Shown here in pieces: positions 46,160 to 57,716 of a stretch of 64,000 nucleotides of DNA (the first letter of the stretch is position 1; each line of letters starts with the position of its first letter). The position numbers and the translations under genes were made by a program. The stretch spans positions 18,228,001 through 18,292,000 of the forward strand of contig CM059625.1 of the NCBI GenBank assembly GCA_030435675.1. The letters are read 5' to 3'. The stretch is from Steinernema hermaphroditum. Taxonomy: Eukaryota; Nematoda; Chromadorea; Rhabditida; Steinernematidae. The notes under the pieces were generated by a model that had not been told where the DNA came from, ran no database searches, and saw only the letters and a program-made list of their open reading frames with translations.

Positions 46160-46830
46160 ATAGGCGGGGTTCGAAAATCGAAAACTATTTTTGGTCCGAT
46201 TTTCAACCTTTTTCTGTTATTCTGAGTGGTTTTCTCTGATATCGTCATTTATGGATAAGCATAGACGACAGTAAGATGGAGCGAAGAAAGTGCTATATGA
46301 GCGTTCAAACACGAATCTCTCAGCTCAAAGTGGAGAGCCATTGTGGAGGTCAACTTGAAAATATGAGGTCTATGGTAGTCGTACTTTTTGATACTATTTT
46401 CGTGAAGGCTAAATGAGCTCGTGGAATCGCTATGTGTGCACTGTAACTGTGAATGGTAGCTACCTGCTGCATGTCCCCGTTCCCTGTTATAATACTTGAC
46501 CAATTGGAAGCATTGGAGTTCAGAGAACATGGTGATTCGACAACGCAATCTTTGTCAAGATTGCTCATGTTCTGAAATATGACGAGAACAACGATGGGTT
46601 CGTTCGGTAGGTAAGACCCAAGGATGTACATACATGGTTTAAGGGATCCACCGCCCAGCGCACAATTAATACTATAGGAAGCCCATACACCATTTCACAT
46701 TTTGCCATCTCGCGGTGCGAAAAAAATTCATTCAAGATAGGTTTATTTCTTTGTGGTTATGTCACAGGAGTAAACGTTGCGAAATTAGAATATGTTTATG
46801 TCATCGGCCATTTCCCATGCACCAACCCAA
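46160..46830 (+). mobile_element. Family A element copy, left end eroded
   Basis: Body blocks CAGCTCAAAGTGGAGAGCCA, GAGCTCGTGGAATCGCTATG, CCCGTTCCCTGTTATAATAC, and AATTAATACTATAGGAAGCC match the copy at 25.2-27.5 kb in the same order. The right inverted end (CACCAACCCAA, then TA) is intact at 46820-46832. The left end is not clear. Confidence 0.65.
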
Positions 46831-46849
46831 TAGACGGTGCGAAATATTA

Positions 46850-47040
46850 GGTTCGCACATTGAAAATGGGACACTTAGTAAAAATTCTTTGATTTTGCAA
46901 TATTTACACCTAGCGAATGATTGGCACATTCTTGAGTTCAGCGAACTGTCAACCCACGTAACTGATTGTAACTTGTTCATAAGGTCCCTCTTGATGTTGG
47001 AGGATGTTATCTTCTGGCACTTGTCTAAGCCTGGATGCCT
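46850..47040. repeat. Family A fragment, terminal part
   Basis: Starts TTAGGTTCGCACATTGAAAA and continues GGGACACTTAGTAAAAATTC, then TGATGTTGGAGGATG. It parallels the start of the copy at 52697 (GTCACTCAGTAAATATC, then TGATCTTGGAGGAGT). It abuts the end of the previous copy. Confidence 0.5.
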
Positions 47041-47754
47041 TCATTAGATTCGTGGGGCATTGTCTTTCAACGAATTTGGAAAAGGCTGATCTTGTTGTCT
47101 TCGCTCACTATTTTTTATATACATCGACAAGGTCAAGAGCTCATTTGCGAGTGACGCAGATCGTGGTCCACAGCTCACAGATCAGGTCCGATCTTTAGTT
47201 CGACTGGCGACGCAGACTGCAAAGTTGCAGCGAAGCCGGCGAGTTTCGCTCGCATGTTCAGGCAGTGCTGCCTTTTCAGCAGAACTCCTTCAAGCCTTCA
47301 ACGGCTAATATGGAGTATGTCTTACTTAATAGAAAGATGATCCAAAGTTGTCTTACTTCCAGGAGCTATCCGAATACGTGGGCGTCGTGTATGTTTTTAT
47401 CATTTGTATACCGATTAACGACTTCACACGACTTTATTTCATGTACCAAAGGCGTAACGCCTTGCATGACAGCGGATGATAGACAACAGAGGATATCTCT
47501 TATAGCTTCATTCCTGGTGTAGCGGTGATGTCGAAGCGGTCGTAAACGGCGCGCTTCACAGGATATCTGGGGATCGGCGAACCTCCGGAAATGCCAGCGG
47601 AACATTTTCTTCGCGGGCGTTTGGGCTCGCGCCTAATTCGGACAAATGGGCACTTGGCCTGGGAGTTGCGTCTTCGCCGGTGTTGGTGTCATCAGAGCGT
47701 CGGCGAACTTCGGGAGGACTTCTTACGTGGGCGGATTCCTGGCGTCGTAGATCT

Positions 47755-47925
47755 TGTTGTCAGCGGTGATGGGACCACGACGTCCGGGTGTCCCAATTCC
47801 CTCTGCAAGCCGGGAGACTCACAACTGTCACAAGGATTGCCATCTGACCAATCAGACGTTTAGAGAGTGAATGAGGGACCGACCGCTCGCCACCGCGACA
47901 CGAGTGAGACTTTTCTGTCGGATTA
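47755..47925 (-). repeat. Family C dispersed repeat, copy 3 (inverted)
   Basis: Read on the minus strand it gives GTCTCACTCGTGTCGCGGTG, GCGAGCGGTCGGTCCCTCAT, CTGATTGGTCAGATGGCAAT, and GGAATTGGGACACCCGGACG. Near-identical to copy 2 at 33.3 kb. Confidence 0.7.
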
Positions 47926-47929
47926 ACGG

Positions 47930-48550
47930 TGGGCATCATTATCGACCGTATAATTTTCATATTTAATGGCGGTACATCGGGGTTGTTGATCAGTTGCATC
48001 GCCTTGGGCGAAAACATTTCGCTGTGTTTTTGATTATTCACTGTTTTCTAAACCTGTGTTTTAGTACAGCTGAGGTTATCTGGAGATCGTAGATTAGGTT
48101 AACCATCGTTCGGTGCACTTTGCGGTTTTGTTCCCTACATCTTATGCAGAACAGGACCGACCCGCAGCTGGAAAAGGAAGCCAAAGAGTCGTCAATAAGG
48201 ACTACGCTCATCGCCACTAGCGACGATTAAGATCACATGTATTGGTCAAGAGAGAGACAAACGCGTCACTAGCGTTGCAGCGGTGTAAAGGACAATCCTT
48301 TGTGACACTCTCAGTTGTGCGGAATGAGAGCGAAACAGAAATGTTTTCCTAAATGCCACAGCTCAAATGATTGTAATTTTGTTTTCGCTTCTTTGCTGCT
48401 TCGACAAACTAATGAGTGCGCGACAACATCATTTCGCGGTTTCGTAGTCATGGTAACGGTGTGCGGACAACGCGCATGACCCAATCGGTTCGTTTCCAGC
48501 TATACACAGAGGCTTTGATACATCTGTGTTCTACTACGTACCAAGGAAAA
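47930..48550. other. Spacer before the coiled-coil gene
   Basis: No exon or repeat recognised. It likely includes the promoter of the gene starting at 48551. Confidence 0.35.
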
Positions 48551-50998
48551 TGTTAAGTCAAGAACGACCCAAAGCGAAATACACCCAATCTATCGAGGAA
48601 CTACTTGGCTTGCCCGCAAAATGTATGTCCCATTTGCGTAAATAATGCCGTTCAGATTTTATCCCCAGTCCCACGTTTTTCGTTATTTTTTCCCGACATG
48701 CTCTGCTTGAAAGGGGCACACAATGATAAAGTTACCCAGAAAAGTTGTGAAATGCTAAAATGAGGACATCAATTTTCACGAAGTACTTTAGCGCATATTG
48801 TTTCATTTTTTTACCTTTCTTCTGCAAAAAGAAGATTTCAGCGAGTATGCCACCTTCGAGTCTTGACAATATTGTCGAGCGGCCTTCAACGCGCCATGGA
48901 AGACGCGAATCTCATAAGGTTCCTCCAAAAACACAGAGTACTCCCAGTTCTGAGTCGTCAGCATCGGTATGCCTCAGATCACCTGTGCTAAAATGTGTGT
49001 TTAGTCAATGTGTTACGTCGTTGAAACATGGAGTGCACCTGATGCTCAAACAGAGGAGCAAGAAGTCAATTTGTGAGTGTTATATTACCCACTTTATATC
49101 GTATTATATCGCATTGTGAGCAAACCAATTGCGGGCATTTATGGACTAGCGCTGAGTAAACAGAACTGCGTCCAGTATTATAACGGCAACGCAAAAACAG
49201 CTTTTTAATTAAAATTTCGCGAGCATGCTTAACTCAGTCCATTGTCGCCTATGTGTTCCGCGCTCGCTCAATACTATCGCACCCATAGCCAACCCATTTT
49301 AGAAGTCGTTGGGATTAATCTTGCTGTATCATGAAAGTGAACTGTGCAGAACGAAGCCTATTTTAAGGCACAGAATAATAAGAAATATGACCAGTTCAGA
49401 TTTGAAATACGTATATTTCTCTTAGTTCGCTATTGCCGTACTTCAAGATATTGGTTGTATTTCACTTGCAGCCCTTCTTGACTTAACGTTCCACAACGTA
49501 TTGTTCTCGCGCAAAAAGCCTTAATATTTCGTAGTAGAATGTGACGTTTCGTTAACTCTGACGTCATTTCGTTCTAACACAGAAGCATGAACAGATCTTG
49601 AAAGCATAACAGTTTGACTGAGCGACAATTGTAGAAATGTTCATCCGGAGATACACTCGTCTTTCTAAATATTTTGTTAGGGAAAGGATAGACTCAAATC
49701 GGTCTCTTGTGCCGACCATCAAGACTAACGCTAATATGCACGCTGTGCATCGCAATCGCAGAGGAAGCCTCACAACTGCTTCATCGCGTGGCAGTAGCGA
49801 CTCTTCGAAGGAGAACGTTGGTTTCCTCACGTTTCGCACTTGAACATAAGGCGTTCAGAAAAAAGTCATTATACCGACGCTTGAAGTAAGCAACGTTCAT
49901 GAGCCATCAGTGAGTGTGGGAGTAGACAAGACAACAACACATCGAAAAAGTTCACCTACCACGGAGCACCTGATGAGTGGCCAGCGTCAAAGGAGTTTGC
50001 CTCCGTCTCGCATTTCCGATTTTGTGAGCTCAACAGCAATGAATACAGGCGGATCCAATTCCCATAAGGTAATTTATGTGTTTAGAAGGTCCGAAATTTC
50101 GTGAAACATGAGGTCTTTTAGATTTGGCTGGATGCTAAAATTAAAGAAAGACGTGAAATACAAAGGAGGCTTAACGACAAGGAAGAAGAAGAAAGAAAGG
50201 TAACAATGTGGAAGAAAATCCTTAACGTTTGCCACTATTCAGAAACAAATCCAGCGAAAAGATGATGCAAAACGTTCATTTGAGATGTGGAAACACCGGC
50301 AAGATGAAAAGCTTCGAGCTGAAAAAAAGCGACAAAAGCAGTTTGAGGACGAAAAAAGGAAAAAAGATAAGGAAGAAAAGCTTCGTAAACATGAAGAAGC
50401 TGGAAAGGCATACCGCACCTTTGCGATATAATACGTTTGGAGCAATTCAGGTTTTCGAAGCATGGAAGCGCGAGCGTTCAATAACACAGTCATATGAAAT
50501 GGCAAAGAAAGAAGAAAAGAAAAGAAAACAAGCAGCAAAGACTAACAAAGAAAAAGAGCAAAGACAGCTGGAAAGTGATGAAGCCCTTGCCACTTGGTAG
50601 CGCGCTTATTTGTTTTGTATCTCTGTAAGTTTTCTAGGCTCGAAAATAAGCGCCTACAGGACGACATGCGGAAAAGATTAAAGGTACTGGAACTGGAAGA
50701 AAAACAAAAAAAAGAACATCAAGAAAGAAGCTTAAAGGAGGCTCTTGCGTCTGAGGCCTACAACGTTTGGCTCGACATGAAAGAAAAAGAGAAGGAGTTC
50801 ACGAAAACCGTTGCAAATCGGATCTTGACATATGAGGAAGAAGCAAAAAAACGTTGGCCGACTCCGTGGTTGCCTCCAAGCAACACAGTGCCGAGACACT
50901 TCGTGAGTGCAGGAAACCGGAGAAAGTCGCTTGATCCAAGAAGAACTGTACGACGTGCTCGGTCTACTAGAGCGCCCAGATCCACATCGGTTCACTAA
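48551..50998 (+). CDS. MAP9-like coiled-coil microtubule-associated protein
   Basis: The first exon begins MLSQERPKAKYTQSIEELLG at 48551, followed by a Ser-rich segment (48842-48966; SMPPSSLDNIVERPSTRHGR). Further exons lie at about 49681-49820 and 49895-50069 (KSSPTTEHLMSGQRQRSLPP). A long charged coiled coil then covers 50.1-50.9 kb over several exons. It carries repeated aromatic marks: WLDAKIKERREIQRR, FEMWKHRQDEKLRAEKK, FEAWKRERS, YNVWLDMKEKEKEF. The repeated F/Y-x-x-W-basic pattern in a Lys/Glu coiled coil is typical of MAP9 and related ciliary proteins. The tail is basic (RRKSLDPRRTVRRARSTRAP). Function as a tubulin binder is inferred. The join between the second and third listed exons is out of phase, so an exon is probably missing there. 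Confidence 0.65.
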
Positions 50999-51179
50999 CT
51001 GTTCTGAGCATTTGACCGCATAATTTTGTATTTATTGAGGAGTTGAAAATGTCGGTTTCTGTAAAGTGAATGTTAATTAACAAAGAGAAATATATTTCAA
51101 TCAAAGTATATACCATTCGATTGAACAACCACAGTCCCACTTAGGGGGGGGGGGGTACTGTATGGACATAGAGTGCTAT

Positions 51180-51320
51180 ACAAGATAGACAAGAGCTCGC
51201 GTAGTCGTTATATGAACTATGAGTGACAGCTGCATGCAGCATTTCTCCTGATAGCCTGTTATTGCACCTAACCAATCGGAAGGACGGCGGTGGGCGTGGG
51301 CCTTAAGGGAAGACGATGAT
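51180..51320 (+). repeat. Family A internal fragment
   Basis: Matches the family A body: GAGCTCGCGTAGTCGTTATA, ACTATGAGTGACAGCTGCAT, and CTAACCAATCGGAAGG. It is preceded by a 12-G run at about 51144-51155. It lies just after the coiled-coil gene. Confidence 0.45.
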
Positions 51321-51485
51321 TGGTGACATCCAGTAACTCAAAAGGTTAGTCCCTTCATTTTTACGATGCGCTTCGGTTCACTTCGTGATTTTGTTGACTT
51401 TATCGGCCTACATTACACATTAAGTAATTAAGTCCACAGTAGCGCAGGCAGTTAAGTAACCCGCTTTCAAAACAACTGTACACAT

Positions 51486-54400
51486 TTATAAGTTGGTAAT
51501 CTTGGGCGGTCTTTGATGCTTGAGTGTCCTACTTGGTTGAAATAAGGTGCGCAAGCTCTTCCGATATGATTCCGAAAATATTATGTAGACCAGAAAGTTT
51601 GCAGTTGCGTTAAAAACCACTAGAACGTTGCCAACATCGATGAGGATCATCTGCAACTAAATGAATAAATCATGTCTCTTAAAAAGCAGAACCTGTGCAC
51701 TAAATGAGACCATATCAGAAGTCATTTCAAGAATATTCACAACCAGTGATACGACATTACATGCCAAAAACAAAGCGACTACCATAACCAGCATGATCGG
51801 CGGCGACCCATTGCTGCGATCTTCTATATGGGGTTTGCCTAGAGATGGTCCTGGAACTGTCGGCGGTTCAATATTCGATCGGCTTTCTATAGCAATCTTA
51901 TTATAATTTTCTTGCGTAGGTGTACATAGGAAGTAACGTACATAAAAAACAGGTTTGACTTACGTTTGCCAAGATTTCGCACTATGCCTACTGTAAGCGA
52001 CGAAAGCAGAGTGAACGGGAATATCGCCATCGAGAGAGTGTACATATATCCGCTGAAACACAAAGATCCAATTTATTTAAATGGGGAAGTTATTCGAATG
52101 GCACAATGAAAATATCTCAAAAAGGGAAGGAAAGTTTATTATCTTCGGCTATCTAGATTTTATTTGCGGTAATCATGTTTGACTACATACCCACAGCCCA
52201 CTTCTCGAACCGAATGCTGCGTTCTCCGAAAATGCCGGGTGGTTCCTTCTCGAATGTTTTGGGTCACTTTCAGGCCATCTTGTTTTATTCTGAGTGATTT
52301 CTTGGGATATGGTCGTTTGTAGTCAAGCGCAGGCGTTGTAGATTAGAGTTGTAGATCCCTAGCCAACAGGATTTCTCAACGTAAAATGGGAAGTCATTGT
52401 GTTGGTCAATATGAAAATGTTATATTTCAAGCACCATTCCTCAGGTGTGACTTTTTGTAACTTTTCATCGTCTGGCCGGTAGAGCTCGTGAAGTCACTAT
52501 GGTGACATAGTGGCTGAATCACAGTGATGTCAAAAACAAATGAAAGCACCAATTACTGACCCGCGTTGTGCAAAGTAATCAAAAGTAAAATTATTTTACT
52601 ACAATATACAATAATTATTTCCTTCAAAATGATAAAAATTTATGCCAATACATTAGTTCCAAATACATTTAATTTTACTAACAGAACCGATATCTATTGG
52701 GTTGTTAAGTTGAAAACGGGTCACTCAGTAAATATCTTTTATTTTAACAAGTTTCACTCCCTAGCCATAATCGATGGGTGATTTATGGAGTACAGTGAAC
52801 TCTCACTCTACACTATGATTGACGACTTATATGTTGCATTCCTCCTGATCTTGGAGGAGTATTCCATTTTGATGGCCATTTTTTGGCACCAGTGAAAGCT
52901 GTACAGCTATCACTGTCTTCGTCATATATCATAACATGAGCAAATCTCAAAAAGTGTACCTGTTCAGATCACCATGTCTCTTAACTCCAACATTTCCAAT
53001 TGGTTAAGTTATATAACAGAGAATGGGGGCATGTAGCAGGTAGCTACCACTCACAGCTACTATGCCCATATAGCGACTCCACGAGCTTACTTCTAGTTTA
53101 CAGAAAAAGAGGCCAAATGTGAAAAAATAACCCTCAGATTCACAAAAAGTACGCTTGCTAGAGACCGTGTATTGCTAAGTTGACCCTCACAATGACTCTC
53201 CATTTTGAGCTGAGTGATTCTTGTTTGAAAATCCTTATAGCACTCTCATCGGCACTATCATAGGCACTATCATAGCACTATCTTACCGTCAACTGAGCTC
53301 GTCTGTAAAAGGCGACATTAGAGGAAACCACTTAGAATAAGACAAAGAGGCCGGAATTGGCTCCAAAGCAATTTTTGACTTGAAAGCAGTGATCGGAACT
53401 CGAGCCGATTTCGCGATCCGAGCCGGAGCCGAGCCTGAGCCAGCGCCGGGGCCCAGCCATATATACTAGGGAAAATTTCGACCGTTCGTTGGGATCGGTA
53501 ATAAGAGCGCAGACGACGAGAGACAATTGTCATACAGCGGCGGAGCCACAGGCATCCGATTTTCTCTCGCCGTCTGCTACCGCTCCCCGCGAACGGTCAG
53601 AATTTTCCCTAGTATATATGGCCGGCTCGGATTGCGAAATCGCGAGCCGAGCCGGGTGGTCGGAGCCGGCTCGGCTCCGGCTCGGCTCCGGCTCGGCTCG
53701 GCTCAGAGGCACGGCTCCGGCTCAGTTCCGATCTCTGCTTGAAAGTCCCCATATTCCACGAATGAGGAATCCGGATGTTAACCACAAAATGGGCGGATCT
53801 TATCAAGTGCCAATGGTGATCACCTTGAGTGAAAAGTAAACAATTGTTGCAAGAGTGACCCGTTTTCAACTTAACAACCCAATACATGAGTAAACTCCTT
53901 CAGAAGCTGTCGAAACTTTCACGAACTGTTACCAACTTTCACTATTGTTTGAATAAAGTAAATAATGCACTTCAGTAATCTCTTACCGGTATACGGTGAT
54001 ATATGTTTCATCCAGTCGCATATCCGTTGGACAAACTTCTAACTTTGTTGTATTTGAGGTTTCGTCAAAACATCGTTCCGTCTTAAGCTCCCAGAAAATT
54101 AGCAAATTATACGTGAAAACAATGACCATCACAATGGTGAGCACTCGTTTCGCTGATGCTGGCCTGAAATAATCTATTAAAGCTTTTATATGATGTTAGT
54201 TTTATGCTGCTGTCGTTGTGTATACCATTTACGTAAGATGGTGCCGTAGTTTCTGATAAATCAAAAGGCACGCAGAATTAACAAATAGAATTTTAACGAA
54301 TCGAATAATTACCGGACCTGCAATATGAAGTCCTATAGCATCTCATTGATAAGAATACGTAGCAGTCCACTGCTGCCAAAACTGTCACATATACACTCAG

Positions 54401-54847
54401 CATTTGAAATGCCATGCCGAAAGGAGTCAATCGGGGTATGAGAAGGGCGAATATTTCGTTTACTGTTGCATTGTATGCCCGCAGTGAGTCGGCCGTTATG
54501 ATGAAGATTCCAGAGAGGCAGATTCCTAGACAAATCTATTATTCATACTTGTACCTAGAGGTTACGTAAAAGGGAAATAGGACAAATTCGGGGAGCTCAA
54601 TTCATGTGTCATGCAAAAGGTACGATAACTCACCCATATCGGACAGCGACAAAACTGTCAAGTATATGTTTGTGCTGCTTTGTCGTACATCTTTCCTAGC
54701 AAAAACAGCTAAGGATACACAGTTGAAAATAACACCGGAAAGTGACAAAAACGGCAAAAATATGAGTATGAGCGTGACATTTGGAACCTCGGAACCGTCA
54801 GCGCTTGGCTCACATTGACACAAATCCAAACGGTTTTCGTCGATCAT
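51486..54847 (-). CDS. FMRFamide-receptor-type neuropeptide GPCR
   Basis: Rhodopsin-class receptor for a peptide ligand at the neuronal plasma membrane. The first exon starts at 54847 (MIDENRLDLCQCEPSADG, then TM1 VTLILIFLPFLSLSGVIFNC, with IYLTVLSLSDM leading into TM2). The next gives GICLSGIFIITADSLRAYN and TM3 FQMLSVYVTVLAAVDCYVFL. A further exon (about 54000-54160) carries TM4, KRVLTIVMVIVFTYNLLIFW, then a Cys-containing loop. Across a 1.9 kb repeat-filled intron lie TM5 (about 51975-52055), a long third loop, TM6 (PIMLVMVVALFLACNVVSLV), and TM7 VGNVLVVFNATANFLVYIIF. The tail ends KITNL. DCY replaces the DRY motif and NFLVY replaces NPxxY, as in nematode FRPR/DMSR-type receptors. Ligand unknown. 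Confidence 0.82.
52185..52520 (+). repeat. Family A fragment in the GPCR intron
   Basis: Blocks GGCCATCTTGTTTTATTCTG, AGTGATTTCTTGGGATATGG, and AAATGGGAAGTCATTGTGTT follow the same order as in the 25.4 and 46.2 kb copies. It has no terminal repeats and lies next to the complete copy at 52697. Confidence 0.55.
52697..53882 (-). mobile_element. Complete family A element in the GPCR intron
   Basis: 1186 bp flanked by TA on both sides (52695-52696 and 53883-53884). Both ends begin TTGGGTTGTTAAGTTGAAAA and match for at least 30 bp without a mismatch. The body matches the 25.2 and 46.2 kb copies but in the opposite orientation (for example ATTTTGAGCTGAG and GACTCCACGAGCTTAC). It carries no open reading frame for a transposase and contains a foldback insert at 53388-53742. 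Confidence 0.82.
53388..53742. mobile_element. Foldback element 3, GC-rich palindrome
   Basis: The ends are GATCGGAACTCGAGCC at about 53391 and its near-complement GGCTCAGTTCCGATC at about 53728-53742. The arms continue inward: CCATATATACTAGGGAAAAT pairs with ATTTTCCCTAGTATATATGG, and CGACCGTTCG pairs with CGAACGGTCA. The right arm also holds a GGCTCGGCTCC-type microsatellite (about 53665-53710), longer than its left counterpart. It has no coding capacity. It sits inside the family A element. Confidence 0.78.
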
Positions 54848-55000
54848 GTCACTTTTGCTTGCTACACCATGTTGCGGAAACAGCCAAACACCTACAAGTC
54901 GAACCCGACTTTAATCCCGTTATTTGGTGTCACGCACAAACAACCACGACACCAAAATAAGACGAAGGAGTAATTAATCAGCAGCCCTTAAGTAAATATC

Positions 55001-55156
55001 ATGGCTGATTACTCGTATGTTGAGGAGGTGCTACGAAATGCACGTAAAGAATGCATCAATATGCGGGTTAATATTGAGCATCTCGTACACGAGGTCACGA
55101 ATTTAATAGTTCACCACTTAAGTAAAGTACTGGAAAAAGCGGTTTTACAGGAATAA
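55001..55156 (+). CDS. Hypothetical 51-residue open frame
   Basis: ATG at 55001 to TAA at 55154-55156. The protein is predicted to be helical (MADYSYVEEVLRNARKECIN, then VNIEHLVHEVTNLIVHHLSK). The regular hydrophobic spacing is suggestive of a short amphipathic helix. It could be a small gene or the first exon of one, since CAG at 55148-55150 could be followed by other splicing. I recognise no family. Confidence 0.3.
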   Translation: MADYSYVEEVLRNARKECINMRVNIEHLVHEVTNLIVHHLSKVLEKAVLQE

Positions 55157-55179
55157 ACCTCATAAGGATTGTCAATCAT

Positions 55180-55345
55180 GTCGTGGTACCGAGCGGTCAG
55201 TGCCTCAACCATTCTCTGAGCGTGCGGTTGTTCTGATGGAAAACCCTGTGACAACTATGTGTTTTCTGGCATCAAGAGAGAATTGGGGCAACCGAATACC
55301 ACTGCTCCACCACCATCAAGAAAAAGATGTACGACGCCTGGCATC
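55180..55345 (+). repeat. Family C dispersed repeat, copy 4 (diverged)
   Basis: Blocks ACCGAGCGGTCAGTGCCTCA, CATTCTCTGAGCGTGCGGTT, CTGATGGAAAACCCTGTGAC, and GAATTGGGGCAACCGAATAC follow the order of copies 2 and 3 with more substitutions. A short extension (GATGTACGACGCCTGG) follows. Confidence 0.6.
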
Positions 55346-55349
55346 CGTC

Positions 55350-56917
55350 CACATGAGTCATCCTGAATGTTACTGTCGCTCTGATGACTATCACCATCCA
55401 AGACCCAGCTTTGAAACCGTCTCTCCGAAACAGATAGAAACTTCAAAACTACTAGTGTGCCGCAAACATCTTACGATAGGGAATACGTTTGCGTCATGCT
55501 TAATGCAATAAATCAAGCAATACGCGAAATAAATAATAAGTAAGTAGCTATCTCCGAAATAGATAAATGTTGTCCGTACCATTTCAACAATTTCAGACCG
55601 CATCAGATCAAGCCAGATATTCCACCCGTAGTTCAGCATAATGCTTCAGGAAACAGCATCGAATAATGGCTTCGGAAGAACAGTTCACTCATTCCTTGTT
55701 AGACAAGGCGGGACCTTTAGTTTAGTATGCCGATGACGTTAAATGCTGGTCACATGATGTTGAGCTGTAATATTTTATGAAATGATGGGAGCAACAAAAC
55801 GAAAAACAGATGTCTCTCTATGACTCAGGGTAAAGGGAAATGTACCAACGAAATTGGTTCTTGCGGAGATCTGTTAAGCAAAGAATATGGGACCAGAATA
55901 ATGCGAACTTTGTGCGAGCCGAAGTTATTTTTTGTGAACTGTTCAAGTTTTTGCCGAACTTGATGAACATAGAAATAAAATCGTAGAAGCGATTGCTTTT
56001 AACACTTGAGTTGGTTTGCATCTTTAAGCATCTTTATCACTATCGCGATTTAAAAGAAATTTAGAAATTTTGACATTGGGCGGCCCATATGTTGATATAG
56101 CGTTGTACCATGCGTTACATAAACGCGGGAATGTGTTCATTTAGGAAAGAAAGCTAGCGTGCTGCTGGTAGTGGCGACATTATCGACTGTTGAGTAGAAC
56201 GGATCATTATTGTTTTATTGACATTAATAAACGAATCGAAAACATTGGTCAGTTACACCATTTCGCTAAGTGTAAAGGAAGCAAATCGACGGGATTCCCA
56301 GAGAGCAGTCTGCCATGTTGTAACTCGCGCACCGACGATCCAACAAAAGAGAAGACCAAACGACCAGCTGACGACCATCCGATAAACCGGAAGTGACGGA
56401 CTATAAGGACTACAAAAGACCGCGCCGACGAACACTCGTTGCCCCGCAGCTACGGTCATAGCCTATCCCGTGATTTATTGTTCCGCTGAATCTGCTAATA
56501 AAGAGTGAGACTAATTCCGAGACTCCAAGAGACCTGAACGGAGGACTCTTTTTTAAGAAAGCCGTCACCTCCGCTGGACCACCCGCGCCGCCGAAGCAGC
56601 GCGAAAACCCCATAGTCTACGCTGTCAGCCGGAGTGATAATGATTTCTACGGGCTACATGAACCGCTGTGACCAACGCCGGCGCCTCTACAGAAATAAGC
56701 TAAACACCTTTGTGGTGCACGCGCAACATTCTGAGACCACTGATCTACTCGGATATCGTTTCCAGCCACAACTAGAAGAATATTAACATAAACGGTGCGA
56801 TTTATGTTCTTCTTGTGCATATGACATTTGCAAAGATAAATGGTACATAGTTTGCTTTTATGCGTTTTTTTACATGATTACATGCAAAAATAAAACTGAT
56901 CCGTCCTTTTCCTAGTT
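55350..56917. other. Intergenic region with an LTR-like segment
   Basis: No exon chain recognised. The part at about 56180-56640 has the look of a solo LTR: a moderately GC-rich non-coding block with an internal AATAAA-type signal (CTAATAAAGAGTGAGAC at about 56491) and no similarity to flanks. I cannot see the paired ends or a target duplication, so this is a weak suggestion. Confidence 0.3.
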
Positions 56918-57716
56918 TTAATGATATAGGTCATTTTGTACAAATCCGTGTCCACTCATACTAATCATTTTCACAAATTCTTCGTAGTCTATAGCACCAT
57001 TTCCGTCGTAATCCACTTCCCGAATCATTTCGTCAACTTCATCTTCACTGAATTGCATTCCCATGTGAATCTGGAAAATTTTAATTCACTGGAGCACACA
57101 TAAGACTTACCATAAAAAATCGAAACTCGTGGGCTGTAATGACGCCGTTACCATCCTTGTCGAATACTCGAAAAGCTTCTCGAATCATCTCTTCGTCACT
57201 TTCTTTCATGATGCGTTTCATCATTACGCAGAATTCCGGAAATTCAATTTGACCGTTTCCATCAATGTCTACTTCGTTAATGAGCTCCAACATCTCCTAA
57301 GAAAGGCAACATTATGCAAAAAAACGATGAACTGTAGTACTCCGTGCATGGAATCGCAGCTACAACAATTTGTAACAACGAACGCCATGTGTTAGTTAGG
57401 AAAATGTTAAGAAAATCACCTGTTCTGTAGGATTTTGACCAAGTGAGCGCATGGCGATTCCAAGTTCTCGAGTGGAAATAGTACCATTTTTATCCTTATC
57501 AAATAAAAGGAAAGCCTCTTTAAATTCATTGATTTCTTGACGGCTGAGTTGACTGATAATCTAAATGAGGACAAAATTGCATCCCACAGAAACAAGAAAA
57601 CATGGTTTTTGTGCAAAAAAAGAGAGATACACAAAATGCGGTTGGTTATCTCCTACCTCAACTGACTCAGCAAACATCTCGTTGCGAGTTCGCACTGCCG
57701 TACTATAAGAAGTCAT
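56918..57716 (-). CDS. Calmodulin-like EF-hand protein (CAL-1 type)
   Basis: Calcium sensor with four EF hands. Starts at 57716 ([20 protein letters not shown]). Hand 1: [20 protein letters not shown], then [18 protein letters not shown]. Hand 2: [19 protein letters not shown]. Then [20 protein letters not shown] and hand 3: [19 protein letters not shown]. Hand 4: [18 protein letters not shown]. It ends [11 protein letters not shown]. All four loops keep Asp at position 1 and Glu at position 12. The [10 protein letters not shown] and [16 protein letters not shown] segments resemble the C. elegans CAL-1/CAL-2 calmodulin-like proteins more than true calmodulin. The N-terminal extension of about 20 residues before hand 1 is also unlike calmodulin. 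Introns are short except the one between hands 1 and 2. Confidence 0.9.

Noticed and set aside
51144..51155. A run of 12 G residues
   Set aside because: It is a simple homopolymer next to a repeat fragment; assembly or polymerase slippage is the simplest explanation and there is no sign of a G-quadruplex array.
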